Shown here in pieces: positions 1-6,003 of a stretch of DNA of 7,874 bases (position 1 is the stretch's first letter; each line of letters starts with the position of its first letter). Source of the stretch: Gammaproteobacteria bacterium (GTDB taxonomy: Bacteria > Pseudomonadota > Gammaproteobacteria > PS1 > Pseudothioglobaceae); contig JAPYOZ010000040.1 in the NCBI GenBank assembly GCA_029941485.1, forward strand, positions 1-7,874, in the 5' to 3' direction. The translations under genes and the position numbers were made by a program. Under the pieces are notes generated by a model that made no database searches, had not been told where the DNA came from, and saw nothing but the letters and a program-made list of their open reading frames with translations.

Positions 1-44
1 ACGTTGACATGGGGTTTGGTTCTTTCGAATTTTTCTTTTGACAT
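1..44 (-). CDS. tuf: Elongation factor Tu, N-terminal fragment (cut by window edge)
   Basis: Only the first 14 codons are visible, reading MSKEKFERTKPHVN, which is the characteristic EF-Tu amino terminus just before the GTP-binding region. EF-Tu delivers aminoacyl-tRNA to the ribosomal A site. The ATG at 42-44 is preceded by a strong Shine-Dalgarno (AGGAGT on the minus strand, 51-56) with 6 nt spacing, which fixes the start. The gap to the fusA stop is only 24 nt, with no terminator, so tuf is the last visible member of the str operon. The gene continues beyond the left edge, so nothing can be said about the rest of the protein or about a second tuf copy. Confidence 0.93.
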   Translation of the reverse strand, partial: MSKEKFERTKPHVN

Positions 45-68
45 TTTATTACTCCTTACTACTTTAGT

Positions 69-2171
69 TTATTTGTTTAACTTTTCGATAACATCATTGG
101 CAACATTTTTTGGCGCTGCTGTGTACTTTGAAAATTCCATTGAATAGCTTGCACGACCTTGAGTTGCAGAACGAAGATCGTTTGCATAACCAAACATTTC
201 TGCTAATGGAACATCTGCTTTTAATTGCTTACCATTTGGCAGGTCTTCCATCGCGCCCACCAAACCGCGTCGTCTGTTTAAATCACCCATCACGTCTCCC
301 ATGTACTCTTCAGGAGTAACAATTTCTACCGCCATCATAGGCTCTAGCAATTGTGGATTAGCCATTCTTACACCTTCTGACAAACATTTAGAAGCAGCAA
401 TCTTAAACGCCATTTCGTTTGAGTCTACATCGTGGTATGAACCATCGTAAACGGTTACTTTAATATCTACTAACGGGAAGCCAGCTAATACACCATTTTC
501 CATCTGCTCTTGAACACCTTTGTTAACCGCAGGAATGTATTCCTTAGGAATAACACCACCTTTAATTTCATCAACAAATTCATAACCAGCACCTGGCTCT
601 TGAGGTTCAATACGTAAATACACATGACCATATTGGCCACGACCACCCGATTGCTTAGCAAACTTGTGTTGGTGCTCAACCATGGTTGTAATTGCTTCAC
701 GGTAAGATACTTGTGGTGCACCAACGTTACATTCAACGTCAAATTCACGAATCATACGATCAACAATAATGTCTAAGTGAAGCTCACCCATACCAGCAAT
801 AATCGTTTGGCCAGATTCTTCGTCGCTTGATACCCTAAATGATGGATCTTCAGCTGCCAATTTACCCAATGCAATGCCCATTTTCTCTTGGTCTGCTTTG
901 GTTTTAGGTTCAACTGCAAGTGCAATTACCGGCTCTGGAAACTCCATTCTCTCAAGAACGATTTTCTCTTTCATGTCGCACAATGTGTCGCCCGTTGTTA
1001 CGTCTTTAAGGCCAATCGCTGCTGCGATATCACCAGCACGTACTTCTTTAATTTCATCACGCTCATTTGAGTGCATTTGTACCATACGACCAATACGCTC
1101 TTTCTTGCCTCTGGATGAGTTGTATACAAAATCACCGGCTTTTAATACACCCGAATAAACACGGAAGAAGGTTAAATTACCTACAAATGGGTCGGTTGCA
1201 ATTTTAAATGCTAGCGCTGCAAATGGTTCGTTATCATCAGCAGGTCTTGATGCAACCGTTTCATCTTTATCGTCTAATACGCCTTGAATTGCATCCACGT
1301 CTACTGGTGATGGCATGTACATAACCATTGCATCGAGTACAGCTTGTACACCTTTGTTTTTAAATGCAGAACCACAAAACATTGGAATAATATCACTCTT
1401 AATAGTTTGTATACGAATGCCTTCTTTAATTTCATCGTTGGTCAATTCACCCCCTTCAAGGTATTTTTCCATCAAATCATCGTTCGCTTCTGCTGCAGAC
1501 TCGATCATGAACTCACGTTTTTCTTCCGCTAGATCTTGCAATTCGGCCGGAATGTCTCGAGCTTCGTACGTTGCACCTTGATCATCTTCATTCCAAAAAA
1601 TTGCTTTCATGGTAATTAAGTCAACTACACCTTCAAAGCTTTCTTCCGCACCAATAGCGATTTGCATTGGTACTGGATTGCCACCTAGGCGAGTTTTAAT
1701 TTGATCACAAACACGTAAAAAATCTGCACCTGCACGATCCATCTTATTAACAAAACCAATTCTTGGTACGTTGTATTTATTTGCTTGACGCCATACAGTT
1801 TCAGACTGAGGCTCTACACCACCTACTGCGCAAAATACTGCGCAAGCGCCATCTAATACTTTTAATGAACGCTCAACTTCAATGGTGAAATCAACGTGTC
1901 CTGGGGTGTCAATAATATTGATACGATGCTCTTCGAACTGCTTGTCCATGCCTTTCCACATACAAGTGGTTGCTGCAGATGTAATGGTAATGCCACGCTC
2001 TTGCTCTTGCTCCATCCAATCCATGGTTGCACCACCATCGTGCACTTCACCAATTTTGTGAGTACGGCCTGTGTATAGTAAAATACGTTCAGTTGTTGTT
2101 GTTTTACCGGCATCAATGTGTGCCATAATTCCAACATTACGGTAGCGATCAAGTGGGTGATTTCTTGCCAT
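69..2171 (-). CDS. fusA: Translation elongation factor G (EF-G)
   Basis: A 700-residue GTPase that drives tRNA and mRNA translocation on the ribosome and, with RRF, helps recycle ribosomes; cytoplasmic. All G motifs are intact: G1 AHIDAGKTT at residues 17-25, the switch I region RGITIT around 59-64, G3 DTPGH at 88-92, G4 NKMD at 142-145 and G5 GSA at 267-269. Domain II follows at about 310-400. Domain IV carries the GGRGQYG segment of bacterial EF-G, and the C-terminal domain V is complete. The length matches the bacterial family (about 700 residues). An AAGGAT Shine-Dalgarno lies 9 nt upstream of the ATG. It sits 18 nt after rpsG and 24 nt before tuf, so co-transcription is nearly certain. 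The sequence shows no frameshift or missing motif. Confidence 0.98.
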   Translation of the reverse strand: MARNHPLDRYRNVGIMAHIDAGKTTTTERILLYTGRTHKIGEVHDGGATMDWMEQEQERGITITSAATTCMWKGMDKQFEEHRINIIDTPGHVDFTIEVERSLKVLDGACAVFCAVGGVEPQSETVWRQANKYNVPRIGFVNKMDRAGADFLRVCDQIKTRLGGNPVPMQIAIGAEESFEGVVDLITMKAIFWNEDDQGATYEARDIPAELQDLAEEKREFMIESAAEANDDLMEKYLEGGELTNDEIKEGIRIQTIKSDIIPMFCGSAFKNKGVQAVLDAMVMYMPSPVDVDAIQGVLDDKDETVASRPADDNEPFAALAFKIATDPFVGNLTFFRVYSGVLKAGDFVYNSSRGKKERIGRMVQMHSNERDEIKEVRAGDIAAAIGLKDVTTGDTLCDMKEKIVLERMEFPEPVIALAVEPKTKADQEKMGIALGKLAAEDPSFRVSSDEESGQTIIAGMGELHLDIIVDRMIREFDVECNVGAPQVSYREAITTMVEHQHKFAKQSGGRGQYGHVYLRIEPQEPGAGYEFVDEIKGGVIPKEYIPAVNKGVQEQMENGVLAGFPLVDIKVTVYDGSYHDVDSNEMAFKIAASKCLSEGVRMANPQLLEPMMAVEIVTPEEYMGDVMGDLNRRRGLVGAMEDLPNGKQLKADVPLAEMFGYANDLRSATQGRASYSMEFSKYTAAPKNVANDVIEKLNK

Positions 2172-2189
2172 CTTCTTAAATCCTTGTGG

Positions 2190-2657
2190 TTACCAGCGGA
2201 AGTGAGCAAATGCTTTGTTTGCTTCAGCCATTCGATGGGTGTCTTCTTTCTTTTTAAACGCAGTACCACGATTTTGTACCGCATCCAATACTTCGCCTGC
2301 CAGTCTAAGCTTCATGCCTTTTTCACCACGCTTACGTGATGCTTCAATAATCCAGCGCATTGCTAATGCTACTTTGCGCTCAGATCTCACTTCAATAGGC
2401 ACTTGATAAGTAGAACCGCCAACACGACGAGATTTAATTTCAACTTGAGGGCCAATGTTGTCTAACGCTTGTTTAAATGTTTCAATCGGCTCAGCATTAC
2501 CTTTAGCCTCAATCGTATCTAATGCATCATAAACAATCTTCTCTGCGACTGATTTTTTACCATCCAACATTAAAATGTTTACAAATTTAGCCAATACTAA
2601 ATCACCAAACTTCGGGTCTGGTAGGATTTCTCTTTTAGGGGCGGATCTTCTTCTCAT
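2190..2657 (-). CDS. rpsG: 30S ribosomal protein S7
   Basis: A 155-residue primary binder of the 3' major domain of 16S rRNA, which nucleates assembly of the 30S head and lies near the E site. Family landmarks are visible: the basic N terminus MRRRSAPKREILPDPKFGD, KFVNILMLDGKKS around residues 25-37, the KSRRVGGSTYQVPIEVR beta-hairpin region, ALAMRWII, and the C-terminal HRMAEANKAFAHFRW. The length matches the common 155-156-residue bacterial form. It lies 33 nt after rpsL and 18 nt before fusA. The Shine-Dalgarno is weak (AAGAGA, about 7 nt before ATG), which could mean partial translational coupling to rpsL. In E. coli S7 represses its own operon through the rpsL-rpsG junction. The junction here is much shorter, so that mechanism may not be conserved. 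Confidence 0.98.
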   Translation of the reverse strand: MRRRSAPKREILPDPKFGDLVLAKFVNILMLDGKKSVAEKIVYDALDTIEAKGNAEPIETFKQALDNIGPQVEIKSRRVGGSTYQVPIEVRSERKVALAMRWIIEASRKRGEKGMKLRLAGEVLDAVQNRGTAFKKKEDTHRMAEANKAFAHFRW

Positions 2658-2690
2658 TGTATTTCTCTTGTTTTAAATTAGTTGCTTTTA

Positions 2691-3065
2691 TTACTTCTTT
2701 GGTCTCTTAGTACCATACTTAGAACGACCTTGCATTCTACCATCAACACCTACTGTGTCTAATGCACCACGAACCGTGTGGTAACGAACACCTGGTAAAT
2801 CTTTAACACGACCACCACGAATCAAAATCACTGAGTGCTCTTGTAAGTTATGACCCTCACCACCAATGTAGGTAGTTACTTCAGCTGCGTTGGTTAATCT
2901 AACACGAGCAACTTTTCTTAATGCTGAGTTAGGCTTTTTAGGTGTGGTTGTGTATACACGCGTACAAACGCCACGTTTTTGTGGGCAGCTGTCTAACGCT
3001 GGCACACCACTTTTTACAATCTTTTTCTTACGTGGCTTACGTACCAATTGATTAACTGTTGACAT
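2691..3065 (-). CDS. rpsL: 30S ribosomal protein S12
   Basis: A 124-residue decoding-centre protein. The start is set at the ATG of MSTVNQLVRK (3063-3065) because it gives the exact family length, begins with the conserved N terminus, and has GGAGA at 3076-3080 with 10 nt spacing. A longer reading from a TTG at 3134 has no ribosome-binding site and adds non-homologous residues. Conserved blocks include CPQKRGVCTRVYTTTPKKPNS, split here as CPQKRG (28-32 region) and TTPKKPNS, then GGEGHNLQEHS and RGGRVKDLPGVRYH. Lys43 and Lys88, whose substitution commonly gives streptomycin resistance, are both wild type. Asp89, the residue methylthiolated by RimO in E. coli, is present. It is the first gene of the str operon. 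Confidence 0.98.
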   Translation of the reverse strand: MSTVNQLVRKPRKKKIVKSGVPALDSCPQKRGVCTRVYTTTPKKPNSALRKVARVRLTNAAEVTTYIGGEGHNLQEHSVILIRGGRVKDLPGVRYHTVRGALDTVGVDGRMQGRSKYGTKRPKK

Positions 3066-3071
3066 AAATAC

Positions 3072-3086
3072 AATTTCTCCGAAATT
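3072..3086 (-). promoter_or_regulatory. rpsL ribosome-binding-site hairpin
   Basis: On the minus strand AATTTC-GGA-GAAATT forms a perfect 6-bp stem with a 3-nt loop. The rpsL Shine-Dalgarno GGAGA occupies the loop and the first bases of the 3' arm. Most pairs are A-T, so the stem is weak. It could modulate initiation of S12 synthesis or be fortuitous. No S7-binding consensus was tested. Confidence 0.4.
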
Positions 3087-3105
3087 CTCTAAATAATTAC
3101 AATAT

Positions 3106-3134
3106 AAAAACCGCCCACCATTTTTCCGGGGCAA
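3106..3134 (-). promoter_or_regulatory. Terminator-like dyad in the str leader (weak)
   Basis: In the transcribed strand TTGCCC (3134-3129) can pair with GGGCGG (3116-3111) through four G-C pairs and two G-U pairs around a 12-nt loop, followed at once by a run of five U residues (3110-3106). It lies between the predicted transcription start near 3139 and rpsL. The form is that of a weak intrinsic terminator or attenuator. The stem is short, so confidence is low. Confidence 0.25.
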
Positions 3135-3145
3135 TAAACCGATAA

Positions 3146-3175
3146 ATTATACTGTGTAAGAGGAGTTCATGTCAA
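3146..3175 (-). promoter_or_regulatory. str operon sigma70 promoter
   Basis: On the minus strand a perfect -35 TTGACA (3170-3175) and a perfect -10 TATAAT (3146-3151) are separated by 18 bp. The predicted start is near 3139, giving a leader of about 73 nt before rpsL. An A/T-rich stretch with a run of seven A residues lies just upstream, around 3181-3200, inside the end of the phosphatase gene, and could act as an UP element. A near-consensus promoter fits the heavy demand for ribosomal proteins and elongation factors. Confidence 0.85.
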
Positions 3176-3181
3176 CAAGAT

Positions 3182-3658
3182 TTAGACTTTTTTTAACAAA
3201 GTTTCTAACAAAAATCCACTGGCACGATTGAGCATTTCAAAGACGTCGTCAAAGCGTCCTTCAAAATAAGGGTCGGGTACGCTTTTCCCATTATTTTTAG
3301 GGATATTATCTAACATCAGAGAAAGCTTATGCTGATGCTCCTCTGGGCAAATAAACTGAAGATCAGCCAGGTTTGATGCATCCATGGCAAAAATATAATC
3401 GTAATGATAGAAATCAGACTCGTGTACCTGCCGCCCACGCTGGTCAGATAAATCAACGCCGAATTTATTAGCGGATAATTGTGAACGAGAGTCTGGCTGG
3501 GAGCCCACGTGATAAGCGTGTGTGCCGGCAGAATCAATTTCGAACAGATCTTGGACGTCACGTTTTTCCACTTGGGATCTAAACGTGCCTTCAGCCGTTG
3601 GAGAGCGACAAATATTACCCATGCACACAAATAAAATTTTAATTTTTTCTTTGCCCAT
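3182..3658 (-). CDS. Low-molecular-weight protein tyrosine phosphatase
   Basis: A 158-residue cytoplasmic phosphatase of the LMW-PTP family (Wzb/Etp/YfkJ type). The N-terminal P-loop CMGNICRS has the CX5R signature, with nucleophile Cys12 and phosphate-binding Arg18. The SAGT segment is at 43-46, and the DPYF motif supplies the general acid Asp129. The length is typical. Such enzymes dephosphorylate tyrosine kinases of capsule or exopolysaccharide export in many bacteria, or unrelated phosphoproteins in others. No Wzc-type kinase or polysaccharide locus is visible here, so the partner is unknown. The ATG is preceded by AAGG only 3 nt away, a tight spacing, but MGKEKIKILFVC is the natural family start. 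It lies head-to-head with kdsD (53-bp gap) and just upstream of the str promoter, with no terminator between, so read-through into rpsL is possible. Confidence 0.93.
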   Translation of the reverse strand: MGKEKIKILFVCMGNICRSPTAEGTFRSQVEKRDVQDLFEIDSAGTHAYHVGSQPDSRSQLSANKFGVDLSDQRGRQVHESDFYHYDYIFAMDASNLADLQFICPEEHQHKLSLMLDNIPKNNGKSVPDPYFEGRFDDVFEMLNRASGFLLETLLKKV

Positions 3659-3685
3659 CGGCCTTAGTTATCGATAAAATCAATC

Positions 3686-3694
3686 ATTATATCA
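3686..3694 (-). promoter_or_regulatory. Extended -10 promoter for the phosphatase gene
   Basis: The minus strand reads TGATATAAT, a perfect extended -10 element (TGnTATAAT) within the 53-bp divergent gap. The expected start is near 3679, about 20 nt before the phosphatase ATG. No good -35 is seen at the right distance, which is acceptable for extended -10 promoters. An equally clear promoter for kdsD on the opposite strand was not found in this gap. Confidence 0.55.
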
Positions 3695-3711
3695 ACTTAA
3701 ACTAAACAACC

Positions 3712-4677
3712 ATGTCTAACACACTGCTACAATCTGCCAAAGAAGTCATCTTAACTGAAGCACAAGCCATTACTCAACTGGCTGAAAAACTTGACCAAAG
3801 CTTTGTTGATGCATGCAAACTAATTCAAAACTGCACAGGCAAAGTCGTATTAATTGGTATGGGTAAATCGGGCCATATTGGCAACAAAATTGCGGCGACA
3901 TTCGCCTCGACTGGCACACCGGCTTTTGCTGTGCATCCGGGTGAAGCCGGCCATGGTGACTTAGGCATGATCACCGAAGGTGACGTGGTGATTTGTATTT
4001 CTTATTCTGGTGAATCGGATGAAATCATGACCCTAGTACCAGTGATTCAACGACTGGGCGTGCCGATTATCGGTATGACTGGCAATGCTAATTCTTCGAT
4101 TGGTGAAGTGTGTGATGTGCACCTAGATGTGGGTGTTGAAAAAGAAGCTTGCCCACACAATTTAGCGCCTACGTCCTCTACCACGGTAGCTCTTGCGATG
4201 GGTGATGCACTAGCCGTTAGCTTACTCACCGACAAAGGCTTTAGTCCTGATGACTTTGCTCGCTCGCATCCTTCGGGTGCGTTGGGTAGACGACTACTAA
4301 CGTTCGTTAAAAATATCATGAAAACTGGCGATGATATCCCAATTGTGGATACTAAAACCAAACTTTTAGACGCGCTACTGGTAATGAGTCAAAAGGCATT
4401 AGGCATGGTCTTGATTACCGACAATGGTACATTATTAGGTATTTTTACCGATGGTGACCTTAGACGTGTTTTAGAAACTCATAGTGATATTCAAAATTTG
4501 CTTATTAGTGAAGTAATGACGCCTAATTGCAAAGCCATTTCAGCTGACAAACCAGCCGTAGTGGCGGTACAAATTATGGATGAGTTTAATCTTAACTCAC
4601 TGCCTGTAGTTGATAACAACAATCAAGTCGTCGGGGCTATAAACACGCACACTCTAATGCAAGCAAAAATTATCTAA
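3712..4677 (+). CDS. kdsD: D-arabinose-5-phosphate isomerase (SIS + 2 CBS domains)
   Basis: Interconverts D-ribulose 5-phosphate and D-arabinose 5-phosphate, the first committed step toward Kdo, the sugar joining lipid A to the LPS core; cytoplasmic. The 321 residues comprise an N-terminal SIS sugar isomerase domain (about 35-190) with VVLIGMGKSGHIG, then CBS 1 (about 205-260, with GIFTDGDLRR) and CBS 2 (about 268-321). Residues equivalent to the E. coli KdsD catalytic set (Lys59, Glu111, Glu152, His193) are present with a constant offset of seven: Lys52, Glu104, Glu145 and His186. It is seven residues shorter than E. coli KdsD. The ATG has no evident Shine-Dalgarno (upstream AACTAAACAACC). 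It stands alone: kdsC and the lpt genes that commonly follow kdsD in gammaproteobacteria are absent, and the next gene is convergent. The name KpsF is used for capsule-linked paralogues; kdsD is preferred here without capsule context. Confidence 0.95.
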   Translation: MSNTLLQSAKEVILTEAQAITQLAEKLDQSFVDACKLIQNCTGKVVLIGMGKSGHIGNKIAATFASTGTPAFAVHPGEAGHGDLGMITEGDVVICISYSGESDEIMTLVPVIQRLGVPIIGMTGNANSSIGEVCDVHLDVGVEKEACPHNLAPTSSTTVALAMGDALAVSLLTDKGFSPDDFARSHPSGALGRRLLTFVKNIMKTGDDIPIVDTKTKLLDALLVMSQKALGMVLITDNGTLLGIFTDGDLRRVLETHSDIQNLLISEVMTPNCKAISADKPAVVAVQIMDEFNLNSLPVVDNNNQVVGAINTHTLMQAKII

Positions 4678-4797
4678 ATTACTTCGCACTTTATCCTTGT
4701 ACTGCGTTAGATTTTTCAAATATTCAGTTACGTAGAAAGTCTACGCGCTCTCACATTTTACAAATCTACCTTACACAAGAAAAAACTACTCGTAATT
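4677..4797. repeat. Imperfect inverted repeat of about 120 bp, MITE-like, between convergent genes
   Basis: The gap between kdsD and the hupE-like gene (4678-4827) has no gene and is mostly this element. Symmetry centres near 4738. The inner stem is CGTAGA (4731-4736), AAG, TCTACG (4740-4745). TAGATTT (4708-4714) mirrors AAATCTA (4762-4768) exactly about that centre. CTTGT (4696-4700) pairs with ACAAG (4775-4779), and AAAT (4718-4721) with ATTT (4755-4758). The outer ends are AATTACTTCG (4677-4686) and CGTAATT (4791-4797), matching with a 3-nt gap. The nested order at matching distances suggests two diverged arms of one palindrome rather than chance pairs. It could be a miniature mobile element, a dispersed intergenic repeat, or a structured bidirectional 3' end. 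No target-site duplication was identified. Confidence 0.6.
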
Positions 4798-4827
4798 ACC
4801 TTGGTAATAGCTAAGAATTAATCACTT

Positions 4828-5946
4828 TTAAATAATTAATCTTTCTACACCCCACCACAATCCAATTAAGGCAATCACAATTGAAATTGGCACAACCGCC
4901 AATTGTCGATAATTCATTCCCAATGCTCGCAACGTCAATAGTAATATTACCACTGCTAATACAATCACAATTTGTGCCAATTCAACCCCAACATTAAAAC
5001 CAATTAAAGTAGTTAGAAAAGACTCAGGTGCCATCTCGAACTCTTTCAGCATGGTGGCAAAACCCAGGCCATGAATAAGACCAAATAAAAAAACAATAAC
5101 ACTTTTACGCTTAATGGATTGATTAACAATCAGATTTTCAATCGCCACATAAGCAATCGAAAATGCAATCAGTGGCTCAACAACACGTGCTGATATTTCC
5201 ACCACACCGTACATCGCTAAACCCAGTGTGAGCGTGTGTGCCAAAGTAAAGGTGGTTACTAATAACAATAATGGTCGCCACAAAAGTGAAGAAAGTGCCA
5301 TACCGACAATAAACAAAATATGGTCCCAACCTTTAGGAATGACATGATCAAACCCAATTGAAATAAATTGCAAAAAACGTTCATTAGTACTTAAAGGCTC
5401 TGGGTGATTAATATCAATAATACCACTTGGTTTACCGTCTCGTAACCATTGCCATTGACTCCAATTGTACTGATTTTTTTTAGCCACTTGGTAGCGTAGT
5501 GCACTATCGCCATGGATTTTTCCGTATTGCCATGCGATTGTTTTTGGCCATTCACTCAACTGCGTGGAATAAGTAAGGATGGTTTTTCTGGGTCTTTTTT
5601 TATACCCGACGATATCAAGTTTAGTACGACTAAGGTGTAAATTTTGAACCTTGTCATTGACGTTAAATTGAATACTGTTTAAAAATTGCAATTCAAATGC
5701 TTTAAAACGTTCGCGTAACACCTTTGGTTCAAGCGCTCGAAGCTCATCATACTGTGTAGAATTAGGAGCATCAGTGGTGTTTTTATATTGAGTACCGATA
5801 CCGGCCATTGCCGCTTCAAGGCTAAGGTCAATCACTATCTCTACTTTTCTATCAGCAAAAATTGAGACCTCCACCAAAGCAGGCTTGACCACATCGGCTT
5901 GAACCAAAGCAGACAATAATAATAGTAGCAACAAGATTTTTTTCAT
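4828..5946 (-). CDS. HupE/UreJ-family membrane protein with periplasmic N-terminal domain
   Basis: A 372-residue protein. Residues 1-17 form a Sec signal peptide (MKK, a leucine run, then cleavage likely after VQA). Residues 18 to about 195 are an extracytoplasmic domain without a recognised motif. About six membrane segments follow: 207-222, 224-249, 254-273, 282-300, 312-340 and 348-367. The membrane part has HupE/UreJ_2 features: GFDHVIPKGWDHILF (His201, Asp208, His209), FTLAHTLTL (His237), EPLIAFSIAYVAIEN (Glu257, Glu270), FGLIHGLGFA (His292) and GFNVGVELAQ (Glu322). Classical HupE/UreJ proteins are nickel permeases. Members with this long N-terminal domain are poorly characterised, so metal transport is an inference and the ion is unknown. 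The start is secure because of the signal peptide and the lack of an upstream in-frame start, but no Shine-Dalgarno is present and the soxB terminator ends 11 nt upstream. Confidence 0.85.
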   Translation of the reverse strand: MKKILLLLLLLSALVQADVVKPALVEVSIFADRKVEIVIDLSLEAAMAGIGTQYKNTTDAPNSTQYDELRALEPKVLRERFKAFELQFLNSIQFNVNDKVQNLHLSRTKLDIVGYKKRPRKTILTYSTQLSEWPKTIAWQYGKIHGDSALRYQVAKKNQYNWSQWQWLRDGKPSGIIDINHPEPLSTNERFLQFISIGFDHVIPKGWDHILFIVGMALSSLLWRPLLLLVTTFTLAHTLTLGLAMYGVVEISARVVEPLIAFSIAYVAIENLIVNQSIKRKSVIVFLFGLIHGLGFATMLKEFEMAPESFLTTLIGFNVGVELAQIVIVLAVVILLLTLRALGMNYRQLAVVPISIVIALIGLWWGVERLII

Positions 5947-5952
5947 GGCATT

Positions 5953-5958
5953 ATTATA
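5953..5958 (-). promoter_or_regulatory. Possible -10 element for a leaderless hupE-like mRNA
   Basis: TATAAT on the minus strand overlaps the end of the soxB terminator U-tract. Its last base is 7 nt before the A of the hupE-like ATG, so a standard start would fall on the start codon itself. That would explain the missing Shine-Dalgarno. No recognisable -35 exists, since the terminator stem occupies that position, so this remains weak and read-through is an alternative. Confidence 0.3.
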
Positions 5959-5984
5959 AAAAAAGCCCCGACCAGCGGGGCTTT
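5958..5984 (-). terminator. Rho-independent terminator after soxB
   Basis: A perfect 9-bp stem (AAAGCCCCG at 5962-5970 with CGGGGCTTT at 5976-5984) closes a 5-nt loop and is followed on the minus strand by a run of seven T residues including the last stem bases (5964-5958). It begins 19 nt after the soxB stop, the normal position for the end of the soxB transcript. It lies immediately before the hupE-like start codon. Confidence 0.9.
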
Positions 5985-6003
5985 ATTATTTAACATTAAT
6001 TAT

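Noticed and set aside
1862..2284. 140-residue open frame spanning the fusA start and rpsG end
   Set aside because: Overlaps two certain genes in another frame, shows no family motif and has no independent ribosome-binding site.
3066..3134. N-terminal extension of rpsL from a TTG at 3132-3134
   Set aside because: No ribosome-binding site, lies almost at the predicted transcription start, and S12 has its normal 124 residues from the ATG at 3065.
3664..3693. Plus-strand promoter for kdsD (TATATC at 3688 with a TTAGTT-like -35)
   Set aside because: Both hexamers are poor matches; a promoter is expected in the gap but none can be supported.
4047..4361. Minus-strand open frame of 104 residues inside kdsD
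   Set aside because: Antisense shadow of a strongly conserved gene, with no recognisable motif.
4795..4808. ATTACC-TT-GGTAAT dyad as terminator of the hupE-like gene
   Set aside because: The stem is short and A/T-rich, and the nearest T-run on the minus strand starts about 9 nt beyond it; too weak to call.
5943..5951. Two-codon ORF (ATG CCA TGA) overlapping the hupE-like start
   Set aside because: Likely chance in an A/T-rich junction; no ribosome-binding site supports translation.
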